This document shows, one piece after another, positions 35,629 through 45,300 of a stretch of 64,000 bases of DNA; positions within the stretch are counted from its first letter, which is position 1; each line of letters opens with the position of its first letter. The notes under the pieces are model-generated. The model saw only the letters and a program-made list of their open reading frames with translations. It was not told the origin of the DNA and did no database searches. The DNA is from Microcoleus sp. bin38.metabat.b11b12b14.051. GTDB taxonomy: Bacteria; Cyanobacteriota; Cyanobacteriia; Cyanobacteriales; Microcoleaceae. A program made the position numbers and the translations under genes. The stretch is taken from contig NZ_JAAFKD010000003.1 in the NCBI RefSeq assembly GCF_013299165.1, positions 185,381-249,380 on the forward strand, in the 5' to 3' direction.

Positions 35629-36168
35629 ATGACAGAAGACATCCACCCTCTTGCCAGTTTAGAATTCATTCCGTACATTGACTCAGAAGGAAAATTGCCC
35701 GAGTTTATGCAAGGAAAAATCGGTGTATATGCGATTTTCGATCGAGAGAAAGTGCTGCAATTTGTCGGCTATTCTCGCGATACTTACCTCAGCCTCAAGC
35801 AGCATTTGGTACGCCAAACAGAACATTGCTACTGGCTAAAAGTTCAAACTATTGAGAAGCCCAGCCGCACTATACTAGAAAGCATCCGAGAAAGTTGGAT
35901 TTCTGAAAACGGCTCGCAGCCGCAAGGAAACGGTGCCGATGCCACTAAGTGGAACGATCCCATCGATACCAAAACGGTGATGACTGCCCAAGAAGTGGCA
36001 AATTATGAAGGTATTGTCGCCGATGAACTTGCAAAAGATAAGTTGTTGAAAAATGTAGCGCGCCGGGTGGAAAATGAAATTTTATCGCTGCTAAAAGCTC
36101 GCGGTGTAACTGAAGAAATTCGGTTTAATCCCAAACTGAAAACTAGCGGCTTGCTGGATTTAAAGTAA
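35629..36168 (+). CDS. GIY-YIG nuclease-like protein
   Basis: A 179-residue protein. Residues 31-48 (IGVYAIFDREKVLQFVGY) fit a diverged GIY-YIG core: GVY, then a strand, then FVGYS. An Arg/Glu-containing helix follows (YLSLKQHLVRQTEHCYW), with PSRTILESIRESWISENG, including a possible catalytic Glu. The C-terminal 70 residues are helical and of unknown role. I recall this domain layout from other cyanobacteria. The degenerate motif leaves nuclease activity uncertain. The ATG at 35629 is clear. Confidence 0.7.
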   Translation: MTEDIHPLASLEFIPYIDSEGKLPEFMQGKIGVYAIFDREKVLQFVGYSRDTYLSLKQHLVRQTEHCYWLKVQTIEKPSRTILESIRESWISENGSQPQGNGADATKWNDPIDTKTVMTAQEVANYEGIVADELAKDKLLKNVARRVENEILSLLKARGVTEEIRFNPKLKTSGLLDLK

Positions 36169-36529
36169 CTCTTACGAACCCTGGGGAAACGGCAATGTTG
36201 ATTGGTGTCAATTTCAGTTTGAAACCATTGAAAAAACTCGCTACGATCCGAGGTCATATCCCCCTTGACCCCACTTAAAAAAGGGTGACAAGAGCATTCT
36301 CTTTCATCCCCCAACTATCCAGGGGATGCGAGGGGGATCGGGCCTCGGCGGTAAACAGCACTCTGTAAATAAGTTTGCGATTAAGCAATGAATATTTAAT
36401 AACTTAAACACGTCCTACAGTCCTTTATCCTATAAGCTGTGAGGTAAAACGAGGCTCTTCCTCTGTATCTGTGTTACCAACAAGAGGGTAGTAACAAGCC
36501 CAAACTGTCAACTCTTCGACTGTCCCAGG
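36169..36529. repeat. non-coding spacer with dispersed repeat
   Basis: No gene. The segment 36260-36335, ending GGGGATGCGAGGGGG, is related to 17585-17650 (shared GACAAGA, TTCTTTC and the GATGCGAGGGGG end). The last 20 bp contain a CAACTGTC-type array fragment before the stop of the REC-kinase gene. Confidence 0.6.
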
Positions 36530-37912
36530 TCAACTGTCAACTGCTATAACAGATATCGGAATCTTTACAATAAACTCTGTCCCGCCGCCGATCGCAGAAA
36601 TACAACTAATTTGACCTCGATGTTTTTCTACTACAATATCGTGACTGATGGCTAACCCCAATCCAGTACCGCCGCCCACAGGCTTAGTAGTAAAAAATGG
36701 GTCAAATATGCGGCGGCGGACTTCTTCGCTCATCCCGCAACCGTTATCGGTAATGTGAATCATCACCGATTGAGAGGTTTGATGGGGAAATTTTGCATCA
36801 AGATTGTGCAGTGCAGGTTCTGAGTCAGAAGCTAATGAAGTGCTGATGGTGATTTTTCGGGGAGAAGGTTGAGCTTCTAGGGCATCAATAGCATTGGTTA
36901 ATACGTTCATGAATACCTGATTTAACTGGCTGGCGTAACAGGTGATTTTGGGCAGTTGACTGTATTGTTTGATGACTTCAATATCACCCGCGGTGTTGGC
37001 TTTTTTGAGCCTGTGTTGCAAAATAACTAAAGTATTGTCAATACCTTGATGAATATCCACTGGTTTGTACTTTTCTTCGCCGAGGCGGGAGAAGTTGCGA
37101 AAAGATACCACAATCTCACTAATTCGAGAGGCACCATCTTTCATCGACTTTAGCAGTTTTGGATAGTCATCTGCGATGAAGTCGGGTTGAATTTTGTTTA
37201 ATTCGCCGACAATTTCTGCCACGGGCTGCGGGTAGTAATGTCGGTAGAGTTGCAGGAGACGAAGCAAATCTCGTGCGTAGTCGCCCGCCATACCAATATT
37301 GCCATAGATAAAGTTGACGGGATTGTTGATTTCGTGAGCGATTCCTGCTGCTAGTTGCCCTAAAGAAGCCATTTTTTCTTTCTGGATTAACTGAGCTTGA
37401 GTCTTCTTGAGTTCTGTTAAGGTTTGTTCGAGTTGTTGGGCGTAGGATTGTGTTTGCTGGAACAACTGGCGCTGCATTAGTTGATTTGAGACGCGCACCA
37501 AAACTTCTTGTTCCTGAAATGGTTTTGTGATATAATCTACACCGCCAACTTCAAAGGCTTTGATTTTATCGAATACTTCGTTTAAAGCACTAATAAAAAT
37601 TATGGGAATGTCTTTGGTGGCGGCAGAAGCTTTCAATGCTTGGCAGACTTTGTAGCCGTCCATACCGGGCATCATGATGTCTAGCAAAATTAAGTCGGGA
37701 TGAGTTGATTCGATCGACCTTAGAGCTAGTTGCCCGTCTGGTGCGGTGCGTGTTTTGTAGCCTTGCTTCGAGAGTATTTTAGCTAGCAGGTGCAAATTAT
37801 TCGGTATGTCATCAACAATTAAAATATTCCCTTTGAGGGCGCCAGTTGCTTCGTAATTCATGTCATGTCCGGTAAAATAACCTTTGTAGGTTTGTGGTAA
37901 GCTGTCGCGCAT
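36530..37912 (-). CDS. REC-domain histidine kinase (IAHEINNP class)
   Basis: The 460-residue cytoplasmic protein has an N-terminal receiver (about 28-145; ILIVDDIPNN, phospho-acceptor Asp78 in LLDIMMPGMDGY, Lys130) followed by a coiled coil and a kinase core with H193 in GIAHEINNPVNF, N box QVFMNVLTNAIDAL, ITDNGCGM, FFTTKPVGGGTGLGLAI. An ATG at residue 18 (37861) is an alternative start. The receiver-kinase order suggests that it accepts phosphate from another kinase; the two large hybrid kinases directly upstream on the same strand are obvious candidates. It ends the three-kinase cluster. Its C-terminus merges into an array-like CAACTGTC sequence. Confidence 0.92.
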   Translation of the reverse strand: MRDSLPQTYKGYFTGHDMNYEATGALKGNILIVDDIPNNLHLLAKILSKQGYKTRTAPDGQLALRSIESTHPDLILLDIMMPGMDGYKVCQALKASAATKDIPIIFISALNEVFDKIKAFEVGGVDYITKPFQEQEVLVRVSNQLMQRQLFQQTQSYAQQLEQTLTELKKTQAQLIQKEKMASLGQLAAGIAHEINNPVNFIYGNIGMAGDYARDLLRLLQLYRHYYPQPVAEIVGELNKIQPDFIADDYPKLLKSMKDGASRISEIVVSFRNFSRLGEEKYKPVDIHQGIDNTLVILQHRLKKANTAGDIEVIKQYSQLPKITCYASQLNQVFMNVLTNAIDALEAQPSPRKITISTSLASDSEPALHNLDAKFPHQTSQSVMIHITDNGCGMSEEVRRRIFDPFFTTKPVGGGTGLGLAISHDIVVEKHRGQISCISAIGGGTEFIVKIPISVIAVDS

Positions 37913-38073
37913 TTAAATTGCATATTTATGGCGGGCGGGACGCCCACCCCACAAGACTTTGATGGTTTTTTGATATACAATTTAAATGCCGCAACAGCTT
38001 AAGGAATCTAATTCCTCTTCAAGCTCGCGGGACTTGCATTCCTGATTGCTCAGCAGATTTAATATCATTTTTA

Positions 38074-41000
38074 TTAGGTTTGGGGACGGATGAGAGCTAG
38101 TATTTGATTGAACTGAAACTCGTTAGCTAAGGCGGTGAGAGCGCTAGCTAAAGAACGATCGCGATCGCGAATTTGCTCTATTTGACTGAGAATCAACTCT
38201 AAATCGCACTCAATTGTGGCTTTCTCTAAAGCTGCCAGCCAATCCGCTGGTAAACCTGCAAGAGTCTCGGAGGTCGGAGCCTCGGTTGAAGTTGGCTCCG
38301 GCACAGTTTCTGGGTCTTCGTAAATGTAACGCACTCCGAGATGTTTGTGGAGGGTGGCAAAGATTTGTGTATCTCGAAAAGGTTTGTGGATAAAGTCATC
38401 GCAATCATCTGATGCAGAAACGGTTCGCGCTTCCTGGGCGCGATCGGCACTCACGGCAATAATCGCGGTAGTTTGACCTTTAACGGTGGCTTTAATCTGT
38501 TGCGTTGCTTCGCCTCCATCCATTACCGGCATCCACATATCCATGAAAATTAAGTGCGGCTCAAAACTCGCCCACACTTCGATCGCTTCTTCGCCGTTGC
38601 TGGCTTCAAGGAGCTCGAAGTCAAAGGCTGCGAGCATTGTTAGCAGCAGTTTGCGGTTGTCCGATCGATCGTCCACAATCAAGATCCGGTAGCGGGGCTG
38701 GTTGGGTGCTAGGGCGATCGCCCGACGCGGTGGCTGTGCGGGTTGAATGCCCGTCGCATCAACGGCGATGATGGGGATATCAAACGCAAAGGTGGTGCCA
38801 CTTCCTACTTGACTGTGCACAGCGATCGTGCCGCCCATCAGGTTGACAAAGTGTTGGCTGATGGCGAGCCCCAAACCGGTTCCCTGCTGCGATTTTTCTC
38901 CGGATTTGGTTTGCACAAAGGCTTGAAAAAGCTGCTCTAACTCATCAGCAGCTATGCCGCAGCCTGTGTCTTCTATTTCAAAATGTAATTGGTAATTGAT
39001 TGGTAATTGCTGCTTTTCTCCATCTACCACCGCGCTTATTGTTACCGAAACTTCTCCTTGTTTCGTGAATTTAATGGCGTTAGAAAGCAGATTAATTAAA
39101 ACTTGGCGCAACTTAAGTCTATCGGCGCATACGTACTCGGGAACATCCCTATCAAAATCACATATTAAATGCAATTTTTGCTCCCGCGCCTGGAGTTGAA
39201 ACATCTCTTTTACCTCGTCGAGCAGGCTGCTTAATTTAAATTCTGTGGGATTGAGCGTAATGCGTCCCGCCTCTATTTTGGCTAAATCTAATATTTGATT
39301 GATCAGACTTAGCAAGTGTTCTCCGCTGCGGTTGATGATGCGGATATTTTCCTGTTGTTCGGGGTTGAGGTTGGTCGATCGCTGCATCAGTTGCGAGAAG
39401 CCGAGAATTGCGTTGAGGGGCGTGCGGAGCTCGTGGCTCATGTTGGCTAAAAAAGTGCTTTTGGCGAGGTTGGCGGCTTCTGCTGCCCAGGCTGCTTTTT
39501 GGAGCTGTACTGTTTGCTGTTGAGTGGCTTCGAGGAATTGGGCTTGTTGTAGGGCGATTCCCAGTTGAGTGCTAATTTGCAGCCCAACATTGATTTCTGC
39601 TTCGCGCCAAGTGCGGGGCCCAGAATTTTGATAGCTGGCGAGCAAACCCCAAAGTTGACTGCCGCAGAATATGGGGCAAATAATGTAGGCTCTGGCTTGA
39701 AATTGCTCTAATAGTTGCACGTAACAAGGACTAAATCCAGCGTTGTATATGTCTTCGATCGTGCGATAAGCAATGCCTAGCTCGTACATCCCGCCTTGAT
39801 TTTTTTGGAGGTAGGTATCCTGCACTGTTGTATGGTAAATTTGCAGGGTTTTCGCCGTACAGCAAGAGTCTTCTACGAGACTATTTTGCCAGTTAAAACC
39901 GTCTGATTGTTTTTGGATCACAGATATCCAACCCTCCCCTCTGGACTCGGCAACAAATTCGCCGCTCCAATCAGGATTAAAGCGATAGATAGCAACTCGA
40001 TCGCACTTGAGGGTTTGTCGCAATTCCGAGGTTGTGGTGGCGAAGATGGTGTCAATATCTAAAGACTGACGGATGCGATCGATCGATCGGGCGATCGCTT
40101 GTTCCCGCTGGGCGCTTTCTCGCAAAGCTGCTTCGACTTGTTTGTAAGCGCTAATATCCAAGACAGTACCGAACCAACGCAGCAACTCTCCTTTTTGATC
40201 AAAAACTGGTTTCCCTCGGACTTTCAGGTATGTGAGCGAGCCATCTCGGCAGATCATTCGCAGATCGAGCTCAAAGCTTTTTTTGCTGATCGCTCGCTCC
40301 CGAAGCATTGTCAAATAGGGCGATCGATCTTCGGGATGAAAACGCTCGATTAATTCTGCGGTTGCTAGGGGTTTTTGAGTTGGAGCGAGCTCGAACATCC
40401 GATAGAGTTCTTGACTCCAAGTGCTGGTTGCTGAAGCTGTATCGTATTCCCAACTGCCAATACGGGCAATTTTTTGGGCTTCCAGCAGTCGGGCTTCGGC
40501 TAACTGGCGATCGCTAATGTCCCGGGCTACCCAAACTGCGGAGTTATCTGAGAGCGGCGAAATTTTAGCACTAAACCAAATTTCTTGGTTGTTAATCTGA
40601 ATACTGTAATCAAGACTTATAGTTTGTTGAGTTGCTAATGCCTCTCGAACTTGATCGAAATAAATGTCTTGGCTTTCATTATGAAAAAATTTTTCGATGA
40701 TGGATTCGCTCATGATTACGTCATTTTCGTATTGAAAAATGCCCTTGGTCGGTATAATTTGGATAGTTTTTTGTTTGGGTTCGATAATCAATATAATATC
40801 TGCTATAGAGTCGAAAATATTCAAAATTTGCTCGGTAGAACTGTAAAGTTTTTGTTCGAGCAATTGGCGGTCTGCCACTTCAGAGTTTAATAGTTCGTTC
40901 GCACGAGCTAAGGCAGTAGTACGTTCCGCTACTTCGTTTTCTAAAGTGTGATTGTAGTCAGTTAATATTTTTTCTGATTGTTTGCGTTCTGAGATGTCCG

Positions 41001-42201
41001 TAAGAGCATTGACAACATAAGTAACGTTGCCGCTGGCGTCAAAAATTGGTGTGGCGTGCACCTCAAGAAAAATAATCTTTCCATCTCGATGCAATTCTAA
41101 ATCGTCAACGAGTGCCGTTTCGCCGCACAGCGCTCTGAAGACGGGCAATTCTTCAGTTGGATCAGGCTGGTTTTCGCGACAGATTTGATAAACTTCTACC
41201 ATTTCTGGTAAAGTTTTTTCGGGGATATTTTCTACGCCAATCCAACGCTTGGCAGTTTGATTTAAGTAGATGACTTGACCGGAAGCATCGTGGATAGATA
41301 CGCCTGCTGGTATAGCTTCAAAAAATTGCTTGAGTTGGCTCTCGCTTTCCGCTAAGGCTTCAGTTAAAGATTTTTGTTCGGCAAAAGCCTGTTGCAGTTC
41401 CGCTGCCATCAGATTGAAGGAATTGGCGAGTTCTCCGATCTCATCGAAGCGTCTAATTTCTAAAGCTCGATCCCATTCGCCTTTTGCCACATTTTTGGCG
41501 GCGGTATTCAAGCGCAAAATTGGGTTGGTTACCCAACGGGAAGTTAACAATCCGATCGCACTGGCCAACACCAGAGTACCCGCGCACAACCAAAATGTAT
41601 TGCGGGTATTCGCTTGAATGCGAGCCATGAAATCCGACTCTGGCATTACCACCACAATCAACCAATCCAAGCCGCGGCCATCTGCATAGGGAGTAATGCC
41701 GACAAATTGCCGAGATCCCTGGCTCGTTATGGTAAATTGCTGGGCTCTATCCAGCGAGCTCAAATTGCCAAATCGGTTGGCGAGTTCCCGAGCAATGTCT
41801 CGCGTTTTGATATCCTGGCTGTTGACGGCTAGCAATCGCGTCGGTTGCTGTTTTGCTTGCTTGACAAAAGTCGTTTCTAGGGTGGATGTGGCAATTAAAT
41901 TGCCCGATCGCTCCATAATAAAAGTTTGTCCCGATGGGGAGAAGTAGAGGCGATCGAGAAAAGCGCTAATTTTGGACGGGCCAGAGTCATTGGTGAGGCG
42001 ATCGTTAATTCGCTCTCCTACTTGTGCCATTAACTGGTGTGCTAAATCCTCGACTGATTCCCGCCCGCTTTTGAAAGAAAGATAACCGACTAGCCCGACG
42101 GCGCTGACTGTTAGCGATACAAAGGGAACAATCAAAAGTGTTCGCAGGCGCAGCTTGCTAAAAATTTTGGCGACTGCGCTGTTGAGGGGATGAATGGGCA
42201 T
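38074..42201 (-). CDS. hybrid histidine kinase: membrane sensor, HAMP, PAS, GAF, HK, REC
   Basis: I use the ATG at 42201 (1375 residues); a TTG three codons upstream gives the longer version. Order: membrane helix about 20-45, external Cache-like domain to about 200, second helix (WLCAGTLVLASAIGLL), HAMP (about 225-280), PAS (about 285-405), a second PAS-like unit (about 460-560), PAS/PAC (about 575-695), GAF (about 715-890), HisKA with H923 in MSHELRTPLNAIL, HATPase (DTGCGIAADEL, GTGLGLAIS), REC with Asp1221 (FMDMWMPVMDGG) and a C-terminal helical tail that may be an HPt-like module. It senses an external signal; ligand unknown. It is separated by 161 bp from the downstream REC-kinase and by 134 bp from the upstream nine-PAS kinase. 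Confidence 0.92.
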   Translation of the reverse strand: MPIHPLNSAVAKIFSKLRLRTLLIVPFVSLTVSAVGLVGYLSFKSGRESVEDLAHQLMAQVGERINDRLTNDSGPSKISAFLDRLYFSPSGQTFIMERSGNLIATSTLETTFVKQAKQQPTRLLAVNSQDIKTRDIARELANRFGNLSSLDRAQQFTITSQGSRQFVGITPYADGRGLDWLIVVVMPESDFMARIQANTRNTFWLCAGTLVLASAIGLLTSRWVTNPILRLNTAAKNVAKGEWDRALEIRRFDEIGELANSFNLMAAELQQAFAEQKSLTEALAESESQLKQFFEAIPAGVSIHDASGQVIYLNQTAKRWIGVENIPEKTLPEMVEVYQICRENQPDPTEELPVFRALCGETALVDDLELHRDGKIIFLEVHATPIFDASGNVTYVVNALTDISERKQSEKILTDYNHTLENEVAERTTALARANELLNSEVADRQLLEQKLYSSTEQILNIFDSIADIILIIEPKQKTIQIIPTKGIFQYENDVIMSESIIEKFFHNESQDIYFDQVREALATQQTISLDYSIQINNQEIWFSAKISPLSDNSAVWVARDISDRQLAEARLLEAQKIARIGSWEYDTASATSTWSQELYRMFELAPTQKPLATAELIERFHPEDRSPYLTMLRERAISKKSFELDLRMICRDGSLTYLKVRGKPVFDQKGELLRWFGTVLDISAYKQVEAALRESAQREQAIARSIDRIRQSLDIDTIFATTTSELRQTLKCDRVAIYRFNPDWSGEFVAESRGEGWISVIQKQSDGFNWQNSLVEDSCCTAKTLQIYHTTVQDTYLQKNQGGMYELGIAYRTIEDIYNAGFSPCYVQLLEQFQARAYIICPIFCGSQLWGLLASYQNSGPRTWREAEINVGLQISTQLGIALQQAQFLEATQQQTVQLQKAAWAAEAANLAKSTFLANMSHELRTPLNAILGFSQLMQRSTNLNPEQQENIRIINRSGEHLLSLINQILDLAKIEAGRITLNPTEFKLSSLLDEVKEMFQLQAREQKLHLICDFDRDVPEYVCADRLKLRQVLINLLSNAIKFTKQGEVSVTISAVVDGEKQQLPINYQLHFEIEDTGCGIAADELEQLFQAFVQTKSGEKSQQGTGLGLAISQHFVNLMGGTIAVHSQVGSGTTFAFDIPIIAVDATGIQPAQPPRRAIALAPNQPRYRILIVDDRSDNRKLLLTMLAAFDFELLEASNGEEAIEVWASFEPHLIFMDMWMPVMDGGEATQQIKATVKGQTTAIIAVSADRAQEARTVSASDDCDDFIHKPFRDTQIFATLHKHLGVRYIYEDPETVPEPTSTEAPTSETLAGLPADWLAALEKATIECDLELILSQIEQIRDRDRSLASALTALANEFQFNQILALIRPQT

Positions 42202-42335
42202 GACACTCAAGAAATTGAGGGGCGATCGAATTTTAACCGTTTCAGTCTTCTGGCGGGTTAATTTATAGATAAGTTGTGGCGCTTTAGCGCTCTCTTAACA
42301 AAATAAGAGCGCTAAAGCGCAAAAACATACTCCTG

Positions 42336-45300
42336 TTAGTGTATGTTTCCTAACTGAGCTAAAACTGTGGCGAATCGAGCAGAATCGATCGGCTTTGCTA
42401 AGTGTTCGTTGTAACCGGCGTCGATCGCCCGATTCCGGTCTTGTTCGCTAGCATAAGCTGTCAGTGCTACGGCCGGCAAGCGCTTGATTTTGTCAGATGC
42501 GGACGATCGCACTTTGCGGATCAACGAGTAGCCATCCTCAACCGGCATTCCGATGTCGCTGACTAAAATATCCGGCGGTGACTGCTGTAAAATGTCGATC
42601 GCCTCTGCTACCGAAGCAGCAGCAGTCGCCGTCGCCCCCAACTGTTGCAGCGCCGCCACCAAAAACTCGCGGTTGTCTGGTTCGTCATCAACTACCAACA
42701 CCTTTAAACCAGCCAAAACATCCTGACGAATTTGAGGCAAATTGCTTGCTTCTGTCAACTGCGGCTGCTGACTCCGGCGCTGCTTGAGCGGCAGCATTAC
42801 CGTAAATATCGCCCCGAGTCCCTCTCCGGGACTTTCGGCGCGCACTGTGCCGCCGTGGAGTTCCACCAAGTGGCGGACGATCGCCAATCCCAGCCCCAAA
42901 CCGCTGTCAGCGCGAGTAATCGAGCCGTCTGCTTGTCGGAAGCGATCGAATACGTAGGGCAGAAACTCAGCAGAAATGCCCTTGCCGGTATCGCTCACTT
43001 GAATTTGCACGTACTGATTGCTAGCGGGCGATCCGGAATTAGCAGCCGTTGCGCCATTGTCCAATCTCAAATCGGCAATCGAATAGCCAAAATCCCTTGA
43101 CAAGCGCAGGTGGACGCTGCCCCCCGCCGGCGTAAACTTGACGCCGTTAGTCAGCAAATTCGAGATTACCTGCTGCAACCGGGCGGCGTCTCCCCACATC
43201 AAACTGACTGCGGGGTCAAATTCCGAGGAAACGGTGACAGACTTAGCCTGGGCGGCGAAACTGACTGAACCCAGAGCAAGTTCGATCGTCTTTCTCATGA
43301 CAAACCAGCCGGGCTTGAGAGCCAGCTTCCCTTGAATAATCCGGGAAACATCGAGCAAATCTTCGACTAGCTGCGCCTGCACCCTCGACTGACGCTCGAT
43401 CGCTTCCAAACCGCAAGCTAAAGAATCTGTCGTGTACGGGCGGCCACGCAGCATTTGCGCCCAGCCGAGAATCGCGTTTAAAGGCGTGCGAAGTTCGTGG
43501 GAAAGCGTGGCGAGAAACTCGTCTTTTTGGCGGTTGATGGCTTCGGCTTGGGCGCGGGCGGCTTGTTCGCGATCGAGCAACTGAGCGAGTTCTGCCTCGA
43601 CTTGCTTGCGATCGCTGATGTCGGCGATGATCGACATACAGTTAATGTTACCCTTGGCATCGCGGACTGGAGTCGCCCACAAACCGATGTCGATTCCTGT
43701 GCCATCTTTCCTGAGGCGCTGGGTTTCCATGCCTGCGATCCCGTGTCCGGCGCGAATTTTTTTCAAGTTCGCCATAAATTCCTGGCGCTTGTCTGAGGGA
43801 ACGCTGGGCAAAAATTGACCTAGCACCTCTGATGCTGACCAGCCAAAAATCCTCTCGGCGGCGGGGTTCCACATTTTCACAATCCCGTCGTCGGCGCCCA
43901 AAACGGTAATTCCCAGGGGACAAGCTTGGATCAATGCTTCCAAAGTTTGATTGATTTGCGATCGCGCCTCTTCTGCTTGTTTGCGATCGCTGATATCAAC
44001 GTTCACGCCGATCATCCGCAGAGGCAAACCGCTCTCGTCCTGAAATACCGTAGCCCTGCAAGCAATCCAGCCGATGCTGCTGTCCCCGCGGCAGATCCGG
44101 AACTCGATGTCTAATTCCTCGCCGGAAGCTGCTGCGGCCTGCACTTGTTGTTCGGTGACAGCGCGATCGGCTGGATGCACCATTTCCACCCAATTTTGAT
44201 AGCTGCTAAAACTGCCGGTCGGCAAACTGTACAAAGCCTCTAACTCTGGCGTAGACGCGACCTCGCCGGTTTGGATGTTCCATTCAAAAGTTCCAATTTT
44301 GCCTGCTTGCTGAGCGATTTGCAGGCGTTGTTGATTGTTTTTGAGTTCTGCTTCCACCCGCGAGATTTCGGTCAAGTCGATGTAGAAGGCGACGATCGTC
44401 TCTGGTTCGCGTTTTTCCGGGCACAGGATCGTCGCGCCCATCAGCAGGGGGACGCGGCTGCCATCTTTGCGGATGTATTCTTTCTTAAAAGGGGTTGCGA
44501 CTCCTGACGCCCGGAGTTCTTGGGCCGCCCTGGCGTCGAGGTGGAGGTATTCGGGCGCAGTCATCTGGTTCCACCGGATTTTACCCGAGAGCACGTCTGA
44601 GCGGGTGTAGCCGACCATGTTGAGCAGGGAGTCGTTGGCGTAGGCGATGCGGCCTGTCAAATCGCCGATCGCGACTCCGAAAATATTCGACTCAAACAGT
44701 CGCCGGAATATGGCTTCGCTTTGCTGCACCACCCGTTTGGCTTGGTTGCGATCGGTGATTTCTGCTACCACGGTGCTGACACCCAACAGCGTCCCCGATT
44801 CATCGGACACTGGATAAAAGCTGACTTGCCAATCCCGCACAACTCCCGGCTGTTGCAGGGTTTCTGCTTTAATTTCCAGGTCGAGTACGGGGCTTTGCGT
44901 TGCCAGCACTTGCAGGTAAATCGGCTCTACCATATCGGCAATTTCGGGAATCGCTTGTCTGACGGTGCGCCCGATGTGATCTGCGATCGCGCGGCCGTTG
45001 ATCGCAGCGAGGCATTTGTTGAGGCGGATGTAGCGCAAATTGGTATCGACAAAGGACAGCCCGACTGGTGTGGTGTTGTAAACTAAGTCGAGTTCTGCTA
45101 GTTGGTTGCGAATCCGAATTTCGTTTTCTCGAATCTGATTTTGGGCTTGTTTGCGATCGGTGATATCGATCACGAAGAACGAGCCTTTGTCGCTGCATTC
45201 TTGCAGGTTTCCGCCCCCGATTAAAATCGGGAAGCGCGAGCCGTCAGAGCGGATGTATTCTTTTTCGTAAGGCTCGCAACTTCCCGATACTGCGATTTGA